From Hyphomicrobiales bacterium (GTDB lineage: Bacteria; Pseudomonadota; Alphaproteobacteria; Rhizobiales; Rhizobiaceae): a stretch of 64,000 bases of DNA. The notes beneath the pieces are model-generated. The model saw only the letters and a program-made list of their open reading frames with translations, was not told the DNA's origin and searched no databases. Shown here piece by piece: positions 37,802 through 47,269 of the stretch. The stretch covers positions 140,583 through 204,582 of the forward strand of contig UCKM01000019.1 of assembly GCA_900473175.1 (NCBI GenBank). Direction: 5' to 3'. How positions within the stretch are numbered: position 1 is the first letter of the stretch; each line of letters begins with the position of its first letter. The translations under genes were made by a program, and so were the position numbers.

Positions 37802-37836
37802 GATATCTCCAGATCGAACAAAAATGTGACTTTCCA

Positions 37837-37856
37837 ATTCACCAGAGTTGGTGAAT
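37837..37856. promoter_or_regulatory. Palindromic operator candidate upstream of pepA
   Basis: ATTCACCA-GAGT-TGGTGAAT is a perfect 8-base inverted repeat with 4-base spacer, 36 bases before the pepA start. Size and symmetry fit a TetR/MarR/GntR-class dimer site. No regulator is adjacent. Confidence 0.5.
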
Positions 37857-37938
37857 GAAGGTGCGATTGCGAAGGGCCAACGACTAACATCTTGTTAACC
37901 AGCTTTCTTCGCCTATTTTTAGCCAAGCCCGGCTAGTG

Positions 37939-37976
37939 TGAACATATGTCGGGTTTGTTGAACATGTAACGGGTTC
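37939..37976. promoter_or_regulatory. Two direct repeats with 20-base period upstream of lptF
   Basis: TGAACATATGTCGGGTTT at 37939 and TGAACATGTAACGGGTTC at 37959 agree at 14 of 18 positions. The 20-base period puts both on the same helix face, as for tandem binding by a regulator. They lie about 115-150 bases before the preferred lptF start. Confidence 0.4.
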
Positions 37977-37997
37977 GTCCCATAGTGCGGCAAAATA

Positions 37998-38018
37998 ATG
38001 CCATGGATCCCATGGCAT
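37998..38018. promoter_or_regulatory. Strong palindrome near lptF
   Basis: ATGCCATGG-ATC-CCATGGCAT is a perfect 9-base inverted repeat with a 3-base spacer. It lies just before an alternative upstream lptF start (38021) and 72 bases before the preferred one (38090), so it may sit in the leader RNA or act as an operator. Confidence 0.45.
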
Positions 38019-38089
38019 AAATGAACGGTCGGGCATTCGTGTACGGCTGGTCGAACAAGGGCGGCGGAACTCTTTTTGCGAAACATGAC

Positions 38090-39295
38090 ATGCGCCTGAT
38101 TGAGATATACATCTTGCGACGGATCGTCGTCATGTTTTTTGCCGTACTGCTCTCGGCAGTCGGCATCACGTGGATCGTTCAGGTCCTTGGCCGCATCAAC
38201 TTCCTCACGACCAGCGGACAAAGCTTTTTCTACGTCCTCAAGTTCAGTTCAAATCTGCTTCCTGCGGCCTTCCCGATCGTAATGCCTTTCGCGCTGGTTA
38301 TCGCAGTGACGCAGACCCTGTCGACCATGAACCAGGATTCGGAGCTTGTGGTGATCAATGCTGCCGGCGCGCCGCGTTCGGCCGTGATCCGCCCTGTCCT
38401 GCTCTTTGCAGTGGTCGTTTCAATTGCGTCGTTTCTGATCAACAACTTCGTCGTGCCCTATTCGTCGATGAACATGCGCCAGATGGTGGCCGAGGCGCGC
38501 GCCGACGTGATCAACCTTGTCGTTCAGCAAGGCACGTTCAAGGAAATCGACACGGATCTCTACCTCCAGATTGAGAACCGGGATTCCAACGGGGCAATCA
38601 AGGGCCTGTTCGTTTCCGATTCCCGCGACAAGACCACCGATCTTATCTATTACTCCAAGGACGGACTTGTCGTTGATACAGGCAATCAAAGCCTGCTCAT
38701 CATGAAGGATGGCGAAATCGACCGCCGCGACGTCCAGACCGGCAATGTTTCCATCATCAAATTCAATACCTATGCGCTCGATCTGGCCGCCTTGCTGCCA
38801 TCCGACGACAAGGATGTCAGCATTTTCCCCAAGGATCGCCCGCTTACCTATCTCCTGAACCCCGATCCCAACGACAAATATTTCCAGCAATATCCGCTGC
38901 GCTATCAATCCGAGCTTTACAAGCGCCTAACGGACTGGATGTATCCGCTTGTTTTCGCGTTGATTTCCCTCGCGGCGGCGGCAGACTCGCGCTCGCATCG
39001 CGAGGCGCGCATCTCCGCGTCGTTCACCGCCATTACACTTTGCCTCGTTGTCTTCTGGCTTGGATATTCGACGGGCCAAAGTACCGACAAAAACGCATCG
39101 ATGCTGCCGTTGCTGTTCGCCTTCCCCATTCTCGCAGCTGTTTCCGCCGCCTATGCGCTCGTGACCAACCGCCAGGTCGGCGTGCCGGTCAAATGGAGCA
39201 ATTGGCTGAGGGACGTCTTCGCCGCCCCACAAGCGGCATTCGCCGGCGCCGGAGCGAAACTCTTCGGCCGCAAGCGTGGAGGACAAGGCAAATGA
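38090..39295 (+). CDS. lptF: LPS export ABC transporter permease LptF
   Basis: A 401-residue YjgP/YjgQ permease, one half of the LptB2FG complex that extracts LPS from the inner membrane. Three N-terminal helices, a periplasmic beta-jellyroll domain (about 130-270) and three C-terminal helices are visible. The start ATG at 38090 gives the conserved MRLIEIYILRR; the frame is open to 38021. The stop overlaps the lptG start (ATGA), coupling the two. The rest of the transport chain (lptD) follows. Confidence 0.95.
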   Translation: MRLIEIYILRRIVVMFFAVLLSAVGITWIVQVLGRINFLTTSGQSFFYVLKFSSNLLPAAFPIVMPFALVIAVTQTLSTMNQDSELVVINAAGAPRSAVIRPVLLFAVVVSIASFLINNFVVPYSSMNMRQMVAEARADVINLVVQQGTFKEIDTDLYLQIENRDSNGAIKGLFVSDSRDKTTDLIYYSKDGLVVDTGNQSLLIMKDGEIDRRDVQTGNVSIIKFNTYALDLAALLPSDDKDVSIFPKDRPLTYLLNPDPNDKYFQQYPLRYQSELYKRLTDWMYPLVFALISLAAAADSRSHREARISASFTAITLCLVVFWLGYSTGQSTDKNASMLPLLFAFPILAAVSAAYALVTNRQVGVPVKWSNWLRDVFAAPQAAFAGAGAKLFGRKRGGQGK

Positions 39296-40380
39296 TCGGC
39301 TGGACCCTCGGGCGCTACTTCTTTCTACGCTACGTGACGATCACGACGTATTTCCTGCTCGGCAGCTTCGCGCTTGCCCTGATCCTCGACTTCACTGAGC
39401 TTTCGGGAAAGCTCTCCTCACTGCCGGACTATTCGGCGATCCAGGCGTTTGGCCTATCGGCGATGCGCATCCCCTATATCATGCAGCAGGTATTCCCATT
39501 CATCGCATTGTTCGCGGCCATGGCGACGCTGATTTCGCTCAACCGTAAATACGAACTGGTCGTCGCCCGTTCGGTTGGTGTTTCAGCCTGGCAGTTTCTT
39601 TTGCCCGCATGCACGGGCGCATTCCTGTTCGGTCTTGCGGCCGTTCTGCTGGTTAACCCGCTCGCTGCCTGGGGGTTCGAACGGAGCGAGCAGATAACAG
39701 CAAACTGGCGGGCTGGAAAAACCAATGATGTATCGGCAGATCGCGTTCCCTGGCTGCGGCAGAAAACGGAAGATGGCGAGACGATTATCGGCGCCAAATC
39801 CATCGTCAACCGCGGGTTGCGTCTTGTCGATGCAACATTCATTCGTCTCGACAAGAATCAGGACATTCTCGAGCGGCTGGATGCCAAGAGCGCGGACCTC
39901 GGCGACGGCTACTGGCAACTCTCCAATGTGACGAAATTTGTGCAGGGCGAAACACCCGTTTCGCAAGACAGTGCGCAAATACCGACGCACCTGCGCCCTG
40001 AATTCGTTGAGGAAAGCCTCGCCAGACCCGAGACGATACCTTTTTTTGAGCTGCGTAACAAAATTGCCGCAGCCCGCTCTTTTGGCTATCCAGCCAACGC
40101 TTTTGACATGCATTTCCAGTCTTTATTGGCTTTGCCGGCTCTGCTGATGGCGATGACATTAATCGCTGCAACCGTTTCGCTGAAATTTGTGCGATTTGGA
40201 CAATCGGGGACAATGATTCTGGGTGGCGTCCTCGCAGGCTTCGTGCTTTATGTCGTCACTGTTGTGGTCAAGGCGTTTGGCAATGCGGGATTCGTCCCGC
40301 CGTTCATCGCCGCATGGACACCCGTGCTGATTGCAACATTTTTTGGGGTCTCCTTTCTGTTGCACAAGGAGGATGGTTAG
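39292..40380 (+). CDS. lptG: LPS export ABC transporter permease LptG
   Basis: The 362-residue partner permease of LptF. N-terminal IGWTLGRYFFLRYV is typical of LptG, with six transmembrane helices and a periplasmic jellyroll (about 125-265) that receives LPS from the inner membrane for LptA/LptC. The frame is open upstream, but only the ATG at 39292 gives the family N-terminus and the 4-base overlap with lptF. The AAGGAGG for lptD lies in its last codons. Confidence 0.95.
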   Translation: MIGWTLGRYFFLRYVTITTYFLLGSFALALILDFTELSGKLSSLPDYSAIQAFGLSAMRIPYIMQQVFPFIALFAAMATLISLNRKYELVVARSVGVSAWQFLLPACTGAFLFGLAAVLLVNPLAAWGFERSEQITANWRAGKTNDVSADRVPWLRQKTEDGETIIGAKSIVNRGLRLVDATFIRLDKNQDILERLDAKSADLGDGYWQLSNVTKFVQGETPVSQDSAQIPTHLRPEFVEESLARPETIPFFELRNKIAAARSFGYPANAFDMHFQSLLALPALLMAMTLIAATVSLKFVRFGQSGTMILGGVLAGFVLYVVTVVVKAFGNAGFVPPFIAAWTPVLIATFFGVSFLLHKEDG

Positions 40381-40381
40381 A

Positions 40382-42745
40382 GTGGGATTGAATGTAACGC
40401 GCTCGGTGTTGCCGACGTGGTTCGCACGGCTTGCGTGCGGAACAGCGGTGCTATGCCTTGCGGGCGGGATTTCGCTCCCAGCCTATTCCCAGACGGGCGA
40501 GGCGCTCGTGGGTAATATTCAGACGAATCCGAATGCGCAGTTGCTGCTGGAGTCGGACGAACTCGTCTATGATATCAATGCCAAGACCATCTCTGCGGTT
40601 GGCGGCGTGCAGATTGATTATGATGGAAACAGGCTGGTAGCGCGCCAGGTCACTTACGATCAGAAGACCGGCCGCCTGAAGGCCATGGGCAAGGTCGAGC
40701 TCGTCGAGAAAGACGGCAACCGCATTTATGCGGAGAATCTCGATATTACCGACGATTTCCGCGAAGGTTTCGTCAATGCATTGCGCGTTGAAGCGGCGGA
40801 CAATACCCGCTTTGCCGCCGAAAGTGCCGAACGAATCGGCGGTGAAATCACGACGTTCAACAACGGCATCTATACGGCCTGCGAGCCTTGCCGCGCGAAA
40901 CCGGATCGGGCGCCGCTCTGGCAGGTTCGGGCCCAGAAAATCGTCTGGAACGGCAAGAAGAAAACGATTCGTTTCGAGCGTGGCCGCTTTGAAATGTTCG
41001 GAATGCCCCTCACATACCTGCCGGCATTCGAAATTGCCGATCCGACCGTGAAGCGCAAGAGCGGCTTTCTCATGCCGAGCTATGAGCACGAGAGCGAACT
41101 CGGTTCGGGGGTTTCGGTACCTTATTTCTGGGCGCTGGCACCCAACTACGATCTGACGCTGACGCCCACATACTATACGAAGCAAGGCTTCCTCGGCGAG
41201 GTAGAGTGGCGCCACCGTCTGGCGAACGGCGCCTATAACATCAAGCTTGCGGGCATCAGCCAGCAGGATCCTGGCGCATTCAACGATGGCGAGCCAGAGG
41301 ATCAATCCAAGAATCGTGCGATGATCGGCACAAGTGGTGCATTTCATATCAATCCACGCTGGTCATATGGCTGGAATGCCATGGCGCAGACCGACAAGGC
41401 CTTCGCCTACCGCTATGGCATCGAGGGCTATGACGGGTACAATATTACCAACCAGGCATATCTGACTGGTCTGAACGGCCGGAATTATTTTGACCTGCGC
41501 TTCTATCAATTCCTGGTGCAGGAAAGTATTCCGGACTCCAATTCCAATGCGTCGGAACCAAAACAGCCTTGGGTGTTGCCGGTTATCGACTACGCTTACA
41601 CGCCAACGCAATCCGTCGCCGGCGGCGAACTGAATTTCGACGTGAACCTGCAGAACCTGCATCGAGATCAAGCCGATTGCACGCGTCCCCTCAACGCAAC
41701 AACGGGTGTCGCAACCGCTTGCGATGCCAGCGGGTATATTGCGGGCATTGATGGCAATGACGGCCGCGTTAGCGGCGAAGCCGAATGGAAACGGACCTTC
41801 ATTTCCGACCATGGACTGGTGATTACACCTATCCTGGCCTTGCGCGCCGACGCGATGTATGTCGACTCCGATACTGTGGGCGTTACGCGATCGGAAGCAT
41901 TCCGCGGCATGGCGACCGCCGGTATGGAAACCAAGTGGCCGATCCTCTTCTCGACCACCAGTTCCACGCATATCCTCGAGCCGACAGCGCAATTGTTCGT
42001 TCGCAATGACGAGCCCTATGCCGGTGAGATGCCGAATGAAGATGCGCAGAGCTTCGTTTTCGATGCGTCCAGCCTGTTCGATCGTGACAAGTATTCAGGC
42101 TACGACCGGATCGAAGGCGGCACGCGCGCCAATCTTGGCGTGCGCTATTCCGGCACATTCAACAATGGCTGGTCACTCAACGGTATTGCTGGACAGTCGT
42201 TCCAGCTCGGTGGTCTGAACTCCTTTGCGTCACCAGATTTCGTGAATGCCGGTGCCGAATCCGGCCTGGAATCAGCGCGTTCCGATTACGTCGCGATGAT
42301 CGGGGCAAATCGTGGCGGTTTCACGCTGACAACGGGCGGCCGGTTCGACAAGGAAACATTCGCAGTCAGGCGCGCCGAAGTCGCCAGTACGGAGTCGGGC
42401 AAATACGGCTCGGTATTTGTGAAATATGCCTTCATCGACGCCCAGCCGACCTACGGCTTCGAGGAGGACCGCCACGAGGCAACGGTTGGCGGATCCGCGA
42501 AGCTGACGCAGAATTGGCGGCTTCTCGGCGCTGGTACCTATGACATCGTTCACGATGCGCTCGTCAAGCGCACTGCTGCCCTCGCCTATGACGATGAGTG
42601 TTTCACCTACATGATGTATTATCAGCAGGAACAGCCCATCACGGGCACAGGCGACAAGGGCGAAGAGACCACCAAGTTCGGCTTCAATATTTCGTTCCGG
42701 ACGCTGTGGGAATTTGGCAAGCCGGTCGACCTTGGCGGGATCTAA
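40382..42745 (+). CDS. lptD: LPS-assembly protein LptD
   Basis: A 787-residue outer-membrane protein that inserts LPS in the outer leaflet. After a signal peptide (about 1-36, ISLPAYSQ) comes the OstA/LptA-like domain (about 45-180: VYDINAKTISAVGGVQIDYDG), then the C-terminal 26-strand barrel. Cys in ACEPCR, DCTRP, ACDAS and DECFTY may form the disulfides known from LptD. GTG at 40382 has AAGGAGG nine bases upstream; an ATG at 40373 touches that site and is unlikely. The start lies 2 bases after lptG. Confidence 0.93.
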   Translation: MGLNVTRSVLPTWFARLACGTAVLCLAGGISLPAYSQTGEALVGNIQTNPNAQLLLESDELVYDINAKTISAVGGVQIDYDGNRLVARQVTYDQKTGRLKAMGKVELVEKDGNRIYAENLDITDDFREGFVNALRVEAADNTRFAAESAERIGGEITTFNNGIYTACEPCRAKPDRAPLWQVRAQKIVWNGKKKTIRFERGRFEMFGMPLTYLPAFEIADPTVKRKSGFLMPSYEHESELGSGVSVPYFWALAPNYDLTLTPTYYTKQGFLGEVEWRHRLANGAYNIKLAGISQQDPGAFNDGEPEDQSKNRAMIGTSGAFHINPRWSYGWNAMAQTDKAFAYRYGIEGYDGYNITNQAYLTGLNGRNYFDLRFYQFLVQESIPDSNSNASEPKQPWVLPVIDYAYTPTQSVAGGELNFDVNLQNLHRDQADCTRPLNATTGVATACDASGYIAGIDGNDGRVSGEAEWKRTFISDHGLVITPILALRADAMYVDSDTVGVTRSEAFRGMATAGMETKWPILFSTTSSTHILEPTAQLFVRNDEPYAGEMPNEDAQSFVFDASSLFDRDKYSGYDRIEGGTRANLGVRYSGTFNNGWSLNGIAGQSFQLGGLNSFASPDFVNAGAESGLESARSDYVAMIGANRGGFTLTTGGRFDKETFAVRRAEVASTESGKYGSVFVKYAFIDAQPTYGFEEDRHEATVGGSAKLTQNWRLLGAGTYDIVHDALVKRTAALAYDDECFTYMMYYQQEQPITGTGDKGEETTKFGFNISFRTLWEFGKPVDLGGI

Positions 42746-42758
42746 TCGCTTGGTAATC

Positions 42759-42778
42759 CTGGCTGCACTTGCGGCCAG
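42759..42778 (+). terminator. Weak hairpin after lptD
   Basis: CTGGCTGC-ACTT-GCGGCCAG forms an 8-base stem with one G-T pair just after the lptD stop, followed by TCATGCTTTTG. It could attenuate transcription into the downstream SurA-like gene rather than end the operon. Confidence 0.35.
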
Positions 42779-42884
42779 TCATGCTTTTGCCTTAGTAAAG
42801 CGACAATAGAGTGTGAACGAGTACCCCAGCGATAGAACTACCATCCATTCATCAAGAATGGTCTATGATCGGATATAGTGGAAG

Positions 42885-43838
42885 ATGATGGTGAGGAAGC
42901 ATATTCTTGCAGCGACGATAGCAACCGCATTGTCTTGTGCATTGACCGCCGGAGTAACATTGCCGGCGGCAGCGAGCGAGATCAAGATCGTCGTCAATGG
43001 CAACGCCATCACTGATTTTGACATAACCCGGCGCGCGGCATTCCTGAAACTGCAGCGCAAGAAGGGCAATCTGGCGCAAGAGGCGCGTGATGAACTGGTC
43101 AACGAGGCGCTCAAGCGTCAGGAATTGAAACGGCTCAACATGCTGGCTTCAGATACCGACGTTAACGATGCCTTTAACCGCTTTGCGTCCAGCAACAAGA
43201 TGACGATCGATCAGCTGAACACTGTTCTTGACAAGGCTGGCGTCACTCCGGGACACTTCAAGGAATATATCCGCATCCAGATGAGTTGGGGACGGGCGCT
43301 AAGCGCTCGCAACCGTTCGCAGGGCGGCGTTCAGGTTTCCGAACAGGATGCGGTGCAGCGCATGCTCAAGGAGGGCGGGAAGAAGCCGGTATCGACCGAA
43401 TATCGGCTGCAGCAGATCATATTTGTTGTCCCGGCGAATAATCGCGGCATCCTTGCCAAGCGGCGTGGTGAAGCCAACGCATTGCGCGGGCGCTTCAGTG
43501 GCTGCGACTCTACCCGCGATCTGGCAAAAGGGACTTTGGACGTGACCGTCCGCGATCTCGGCAAATTTATCGAGCAGGAATTGCCACCCGAATGGTCGAA
43601 GCTCGTCACATCCACGCCGGTCGGGCATGCCACAACAACGCTCGACACCGATAAGGGCGTCGAATTCCTCGGTGTCTGCTCCACCCGCCAGGTATCCGAC
43701 GACCGCGTCGCGCGGATGGTGTTTTCCCAGGAAGACGCAGCGGCTGCCGGCGATGGCAAAAAGGACGCATCGGCAGAAGCTGCCGACAAGAAATATCTCG
43801 ACGAACTGCGCAGCAAGGCGAAAATCGTCAACGAATGA
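42885..43838 (+). CDS. SurA-like periplasmic chaperone/peptidylprolyl isomerase
   Basis: A 317-residue secreted protein with a signal peptide (about 1-30, LPAAASE) and a SurA N-terminal-type domain (IKIVVNGNAITDFDITRRAAFLKLQRKKG). A degenerate parvulin-like region lies between about 160 and 270. It probably chaperones outer-membrane proteins such as LptD. It is the usual neighbour of lptD and pdxA. The start is at 42885 (MMVRKH) or one codon later. The gap to pdxA is 15 bases. Confidence 0.88.
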   Translation: MMVRKHILAATIATALSCALTAGVTLPAAASEIKIVVNGNAITDFDITRRAAFLKLQRKKGNLAQEARDELVNEALKRQELKRLNMLASDTDVNDAFNRFASSNKMTIDQLNTVLDKAGVTPGHFKEYIRIQMSWGRALSARNRSQGGVQVSEQDAVQRMLKEGGKKPVSTEYRLQQIIFVVPANNRGILAKRRGEANALRGRFSGCDSTRDLAKGTLDVTVRDLGKFIEQELPPEWSKLVTSTPVGHATTTLDTDKGVEFLGVCSTRQVSDDRVARMVFSQEDAAAAGDGKKDASAEAADKKYLDELRSKAKIVNE

Positions 43839-43853
43839 TCGGATTGCACGCGC

Positions 43854-44879
43854 ATGAATGCCGCACTCGCCGTCAGTTCCGGTGATCCATCGGGCATCGG
43901 TCCGGAAATTGCCATCGCCGGGTGGCTGTTACGTGACAAGATCGAGATTCCAGCGTTTTTTCTTCTGGCTGATCCTCATTTGATCGCTGTGCGTGCTGCG
44001 CATCTGGGTCTTGACATTCGCGTGGAAGTCACAACGCCGGAAGCAGCTGCAAGCGTATTCAAGCGAGCCTTGCCGGTCGTGCCGCTCGAAAACCAGCAGA
44101 TTGATCGCCTCGGCGTACCACTCGCCGAGAACGCCCCCGCGACGATCGAAGCTATCGAACAGGCGGTCGCCCTCACGCTTTCCGGGCGCGCGCGCGCAAT
44201 CGTCACCTGTCCCATCGCCAAGAAGCCGCTTTATGAGGCTGGCTTCGAATTCCCCGGGCACACGGAATTTCTGGCGCACCTTGCTGGCGAGCACCTTGGT
44301 CGCGCGGTGACGCCGGTGATGATGCTCGCCGGCCCCCAACTTAGGGCCGTTCCCGTAACCATCCATATCGCATTGAGCAAGGTCCCGGCCCTGCTCGATA
44401 CCCCAACAATTCTGAGGGTCGCACGGATAACCGCCCTTGCGTTGAAGAACCAGTTCGGGATAGCCAACCCTCGTCTTGCTATTGCCGGACTGAACCCACA
44501 TGCGGGCGAAGGCGGTAGCATGGGCAAGGAAGACCAAATTATTATCCGCCCGGCTGTCGAGACGCTTCGCGCGGAAGGTATCGATGCCCGTGGCCCTCTT
44601 CCTGCCGATACGATGTTCCATGCCGCGGCGAGAGCCACCTACGACGCTGCAATCTGCATGTATCACGATCAGGCGCTTATCCCGGCCAAGACGCTTGGCT
44701 TCGACGACTGCGTCAATGTCACGCTTGGCCTGCCTTTCGTGCGAACATCGCCCGACCATGGGACCGCCTTCGACATAGCCGGTACGGGCAAGGCCAGACC
44801 TGACAGCTTGATCGCCGCGTTGCGCCTCGCCGATGAGCTCGGATCGCACCAGGCACAGCAGAAACGCCCTGCTGCATGA
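43854..44879 (+). CDS. pdxA: 4-hydroxythreonine-4-phosphate dehydrogenase
   Basis: A 341-residue enzyme of vitamin B6 synthesis. It oxidises 4-phosphohydroxy-L-threonine with NAD to the precursor of pyridoxine phosphate. Family signatures are [12 protein letters not shown] at the N-terminus, [11 protein letters not shown] (metal-binding His), [10 protein letters not shown], and [13 protein letters not shown]. Length is normal. The stop overlaps the rsmA start (ATGA), matching the surA-pdxA-rsmA order of many proteobacteria. Confidence 0.96.
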   Translation: MNAALAVSSGDPSGIGPEIAIAGWLLRDKIEIPAFFLLADPHLIAVRAAHLGLDIRVEVTTPEAAASVFKRALPVVPLENQQIDRLGVPLAENAPATIEAIEQAVALTLSGRARAIVTCPIAKKPLYEAGFEFPGHTEFLAHLAGEHLGRAVTPVMMLAGPQLRAVPVTIHIALSKVPALLDTPTILRVARITALALKNQFGIANPRLAIAGLNPHAGEGGSMGKEDQIIIRPAVETLRAEGIDARGPLPADTMFHAAARATYDAAICMYHDQALIPAKTLGFDDCVNVTLGLPFVRTSPDHGTAFDIAGTGKARPDSLIAALRLADELGSHQAQQKRPAA

Positions 44880-45697
44880 GCATAGACAGCCTTCCCCCTT
44901 TGCGCGAAATCATTGAACGTCATGAACTGATGGCCAAGAAATCGCTCGGCCAGAACTTCTTGCTCGACCTTAATCTTACCGCCAAGATTGCCCGCCAAGC
45001 GGGTGACTTGCAGGGTCAAACAGTGATCGAAGTGGGACCAGGGCCAGGCGGCCTTACCCGTGCCCTGCTTGCTCAAGGCGCGTACGTCATCGCCATCGAA
45101 CGCGACGAGCGCTGCCTCGCTGCCCTCGAGGAGATATCCGACCATTATCCCGGCAGGCTCCGCGTGATCGCTGGCGATGCGCTGGAGGCGAATTTCGCGC
45201 AATTGGCCAATGGCGGTAGCGCAAAAATCGTTGCGAACCTCCCCTACAATGTCGGCACCCAATTGCTCATCGGCTGGCTGCTCAGCGAGCCCTGGCCGCC
45301 CTTCTACGCATCACTTACGTTGATGTTCCAGCGCGAAGTAGCAGAGCGCATTGTTGCGCGTCCCAGCTCTGATGCCTATGGCCGGCTTGCCGTCTTGGCC
45401 GGCTGGCGAACAGAAGCCAAAATCACGTTCGATGTTCCGCCGCAGGCCTTTACGCCCCCGCCGAAGGTGACCTCGTCGGTTGTTCACCTGGTGCCGCGCC
45501 AGGAACCGTTGCCTTGCGATGCGGCCACTTTAGGACGCGTAACCCAGGCGGCATTCGGCCAAAGGCGCAAGATGTTGCGGCAGAGCATCAAGCCGCTTGG
45601 CGGTGAAGCGCTGCTTGCGAAAGTCGGAATCGACCCGACGCGCCGTGCCGAGACGCTCTCGATTGCTGAGTTCGTAGCTCTCGCAAACGCAGTTTAA
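44876..45697 (+). CDS. rsmA: 16S rRNA (adenine1518/1519-N6)-dimethyltransferase
   Basis: A 273-residue KsgA/RsmA enzyme that dimethylates two adjacent adenines in the 3' hairpin of 16S rRNA late in small-subunit assembly. The N-terminal [14 protein letters not shown] motif [12 protein letters not shown], and the NLPYNVGTQ catalytic motif are present. It ends four bases into the convergent gmk gene. Last gene of the lptF-to-rsmA operon. Confidence 0.97.
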   Translation: MSIDSLPPLREIIERHELMAKKSLGQNFLLDLNLTAKIARQAGDLQGQTVIEVGPGPGGLTRALLAQGAYVIAIERDERCLAALEEISDHYPGRLRVIAGDALEANFAQLANGGSAKIVANLPYNVGTQLLIGWLLSEPWPPFYASLTLMFQREVAERIVARPSSDAYGRLAVLAGWRTEAKITFDVPPQAFTPPPKVTSSVVHLVPRQEPLPCDAATLGRVTQAAFGQRRKMLRQSIKPLGGEALLAKVGIDPTRRAETLSIAEFVALANAV

Positions 45698-46344
45698 TCG
45701 AGTTTTTCTTCCAGGAGACCACTGACAAAGTCGAACAGCCCCGGGCAACGGTCGCGGCGTAGGCGTTCGGCAATGACGATCGATTGTACCTGGTGATAGG
45801 CCTGATCGAGATCCGCATTGACCACGACATAATCGTAGGAGCGCCACCGCTCGATTTCGTTGCGTGCATTGCGCAACCGCATGTCGATGACTTCCTCGGT
45901 ATCTTCGGCCCGCCTGTGCAGCCGTTGCTTCAAATCTGCCATCGATGGCGGCAGAATAAAGATGCTGACAATATCGCCCTTCATCTTGTCCTGCAGCTGC
46001 TGGGCGCCCTGCCAGTCGATGTCGAAGAGCATATCCTGTCCGTCGGCGAGCGCGTTCTCAGCGGCTTCGCGCGGCGTGCCGTAGAAATTTCCGTGGACTT
46101 CGGCCCATTCGATCAATGCATCGCTATCGCGCAGGCGCTCGAATTCTCGTACCGAGATGAAGTGATAGTGGACGCCGTCAATCTCGCTGGCGCGACGCGG
46201 ACGCGTGGTCACGCTGATCGACAGCGACAGCTTCATTTGAGTATCGCCGAGCAACTGGCGCGCAATCGTGGATTTTCCGGCACCGGACGGAGACGACAAA
46301 ACCAGCATGAGGCCGCGTCTTTTGATGGTGTTGGGCATAGTCAC
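45694..46344 (-). CDS. gmk: Guanylate kinase
   Basis: A 216-residue enzyme that phosphorylates GMP to GDP with ATP. The P-loop [10 protein letters not shown] (near residue 17) and the GMP-binding [17 protein letters not shown] are typical. Overlaps the yicC-type gene upstream by 4 bases (ATGA), so translation is coupled, and the convergent rsmA at the stop by 4 bases. The RR pair in [13 protein letters not shown] near the lid supplies phosphate-contacting arginines. Confidence 0.97.
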   Translation of the reverse strand: MTMPNTIKRRGLMLVLSSPSGAGKSTIARQLLGDTQMKLSLSISVTTRPRRASEIDGVHYHFISVREFERLRDSDALIEWAEVHGNFYGTPREAAENALADGQDMLFDIDWQGAQQLQDKMKGDIVSIFILPPSMADLKQRLHRRAEDTEEVIDMRLRNARNEIERWRSYDYVVVNADLDQAYHQVQSIVIAERLRRDRCPGLFDFVSGLLEEKLD

Positions 46345-47228
46345 TCCAGATTCTGTATTTGCTCGCGCAATTGATCCACAACGGCCTTCAGGTCAAGTCC
46401 AATTGACGTGATCGACGCCGCATTTGCCTTGGAGCAAAGCGTATTGGCCTCGCGGTTGAATTCCTGCGTCAGGAAGTCGAGCTTGCGGCCGACGCCATTG
46501 CCTTCCCTGAGCAGGCTTCGTGCCGATGCGACATGCATTTCCAACCGGTCCAGTTCTTCCTGAATATCTGCCTTGGTCGCCAGAAAGGCCGCTTCCATGT
46601 GCAGACGGGCTTCATCAAGAGTCGGGGCCGCGTCGAGTAGGAGCGCAACCTGAGCGGCGAGGCGAGCTCGAATCGCCTCAGGCGAGCGACTGGGGTCCAG
46701 TCTGGCCTGCTGCACCAACATCTCGATGGTCGTGATCTGCACGCGCAATATCTCGCCGAGGGCCTTGCCCTCTGCCTGGCGGTTGTGTGCAAGTTGAATG
46801 AGCGTCTCATCAAGGACCGCCAGAACGGCAGCTTCGAGCTCGGCCTGGTCGGCAGGCGCGACCATCTCCTGCGGTACGTCCAATACACCGCGAAGTCCCA
46901 TCAAGCCCTCCGGGGTCGAGGGCGCAAGTCCATATTCCTCGCGCAAATGCGCTGCGAGGGCAGCCAATTCCTTCAAAAGTGGTTCGTTGATGATCGCCTT
47001 GGCGAGACCGGTCGTACGGTCGATTGTGAGCGCCGCCTGAATGTTGCCGCGCTTGAAATGCTGGCTGAACAGGTTACGCGCTTTCTGCTCGATGGTTTCC
47101 ATGCCAGCTGGCAAGCGAAACCGCACGTCCAGCCCCTTGCCATTGACCGATTTTATTTCCCATGAAATCTGGGCACCGGCGCTGTTCCGGAGGTGACGGG
47201 CAAATCCCGTCATGCTTTGCAATGACAT
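46341..47228 (-). CDS. yicC: YicC-family endoribonuclease
   Basis: A 295-residue YicC protein. The N-terminal QSMTGFAR and the C-terminal [22 protein letters not shown], followed by [17 protein letters not shown], are its signatures. YicC proteins act as endoribonucleases in E. coli and are associated with stationary-phase survival and small-RNA turnover. The gene is widely linked to gmk, as here, with a 4-base overlap. It is the upstream partner in the yicC-gmk pair downstream of mltG. Confidence 0.93.
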   Translation of the reverse strand: MSLQSMTGFARHLRNSAGAQISWEIKSVNGKGLDVRFRLPAGMETIEQKARNLFSQHFKRGNIQAALTIDRTTGLAKAIINEPLLKELAALAAHLREEYGLAPSTPEGLMGLRGVLDVPQEMVAPADQAELEAAVLAVLDETLIQLAHNRQAEGKALGEILRVQITTIEMLVQQARLDPSRSPEAIRARLAAQVALLLDAAPTLDEARLHMEAAFLATKADIQEELDRLEMHVASARSLLREGNGVGRKLDFLTQEFNREANTLCSKANAASITSIGLDLKAVVDQLREQIQNLE

Positions 47229-47269
47229 TGTTCCCCCAATAGAAAGCCGACAACAGTCAGGCTTTCCCG

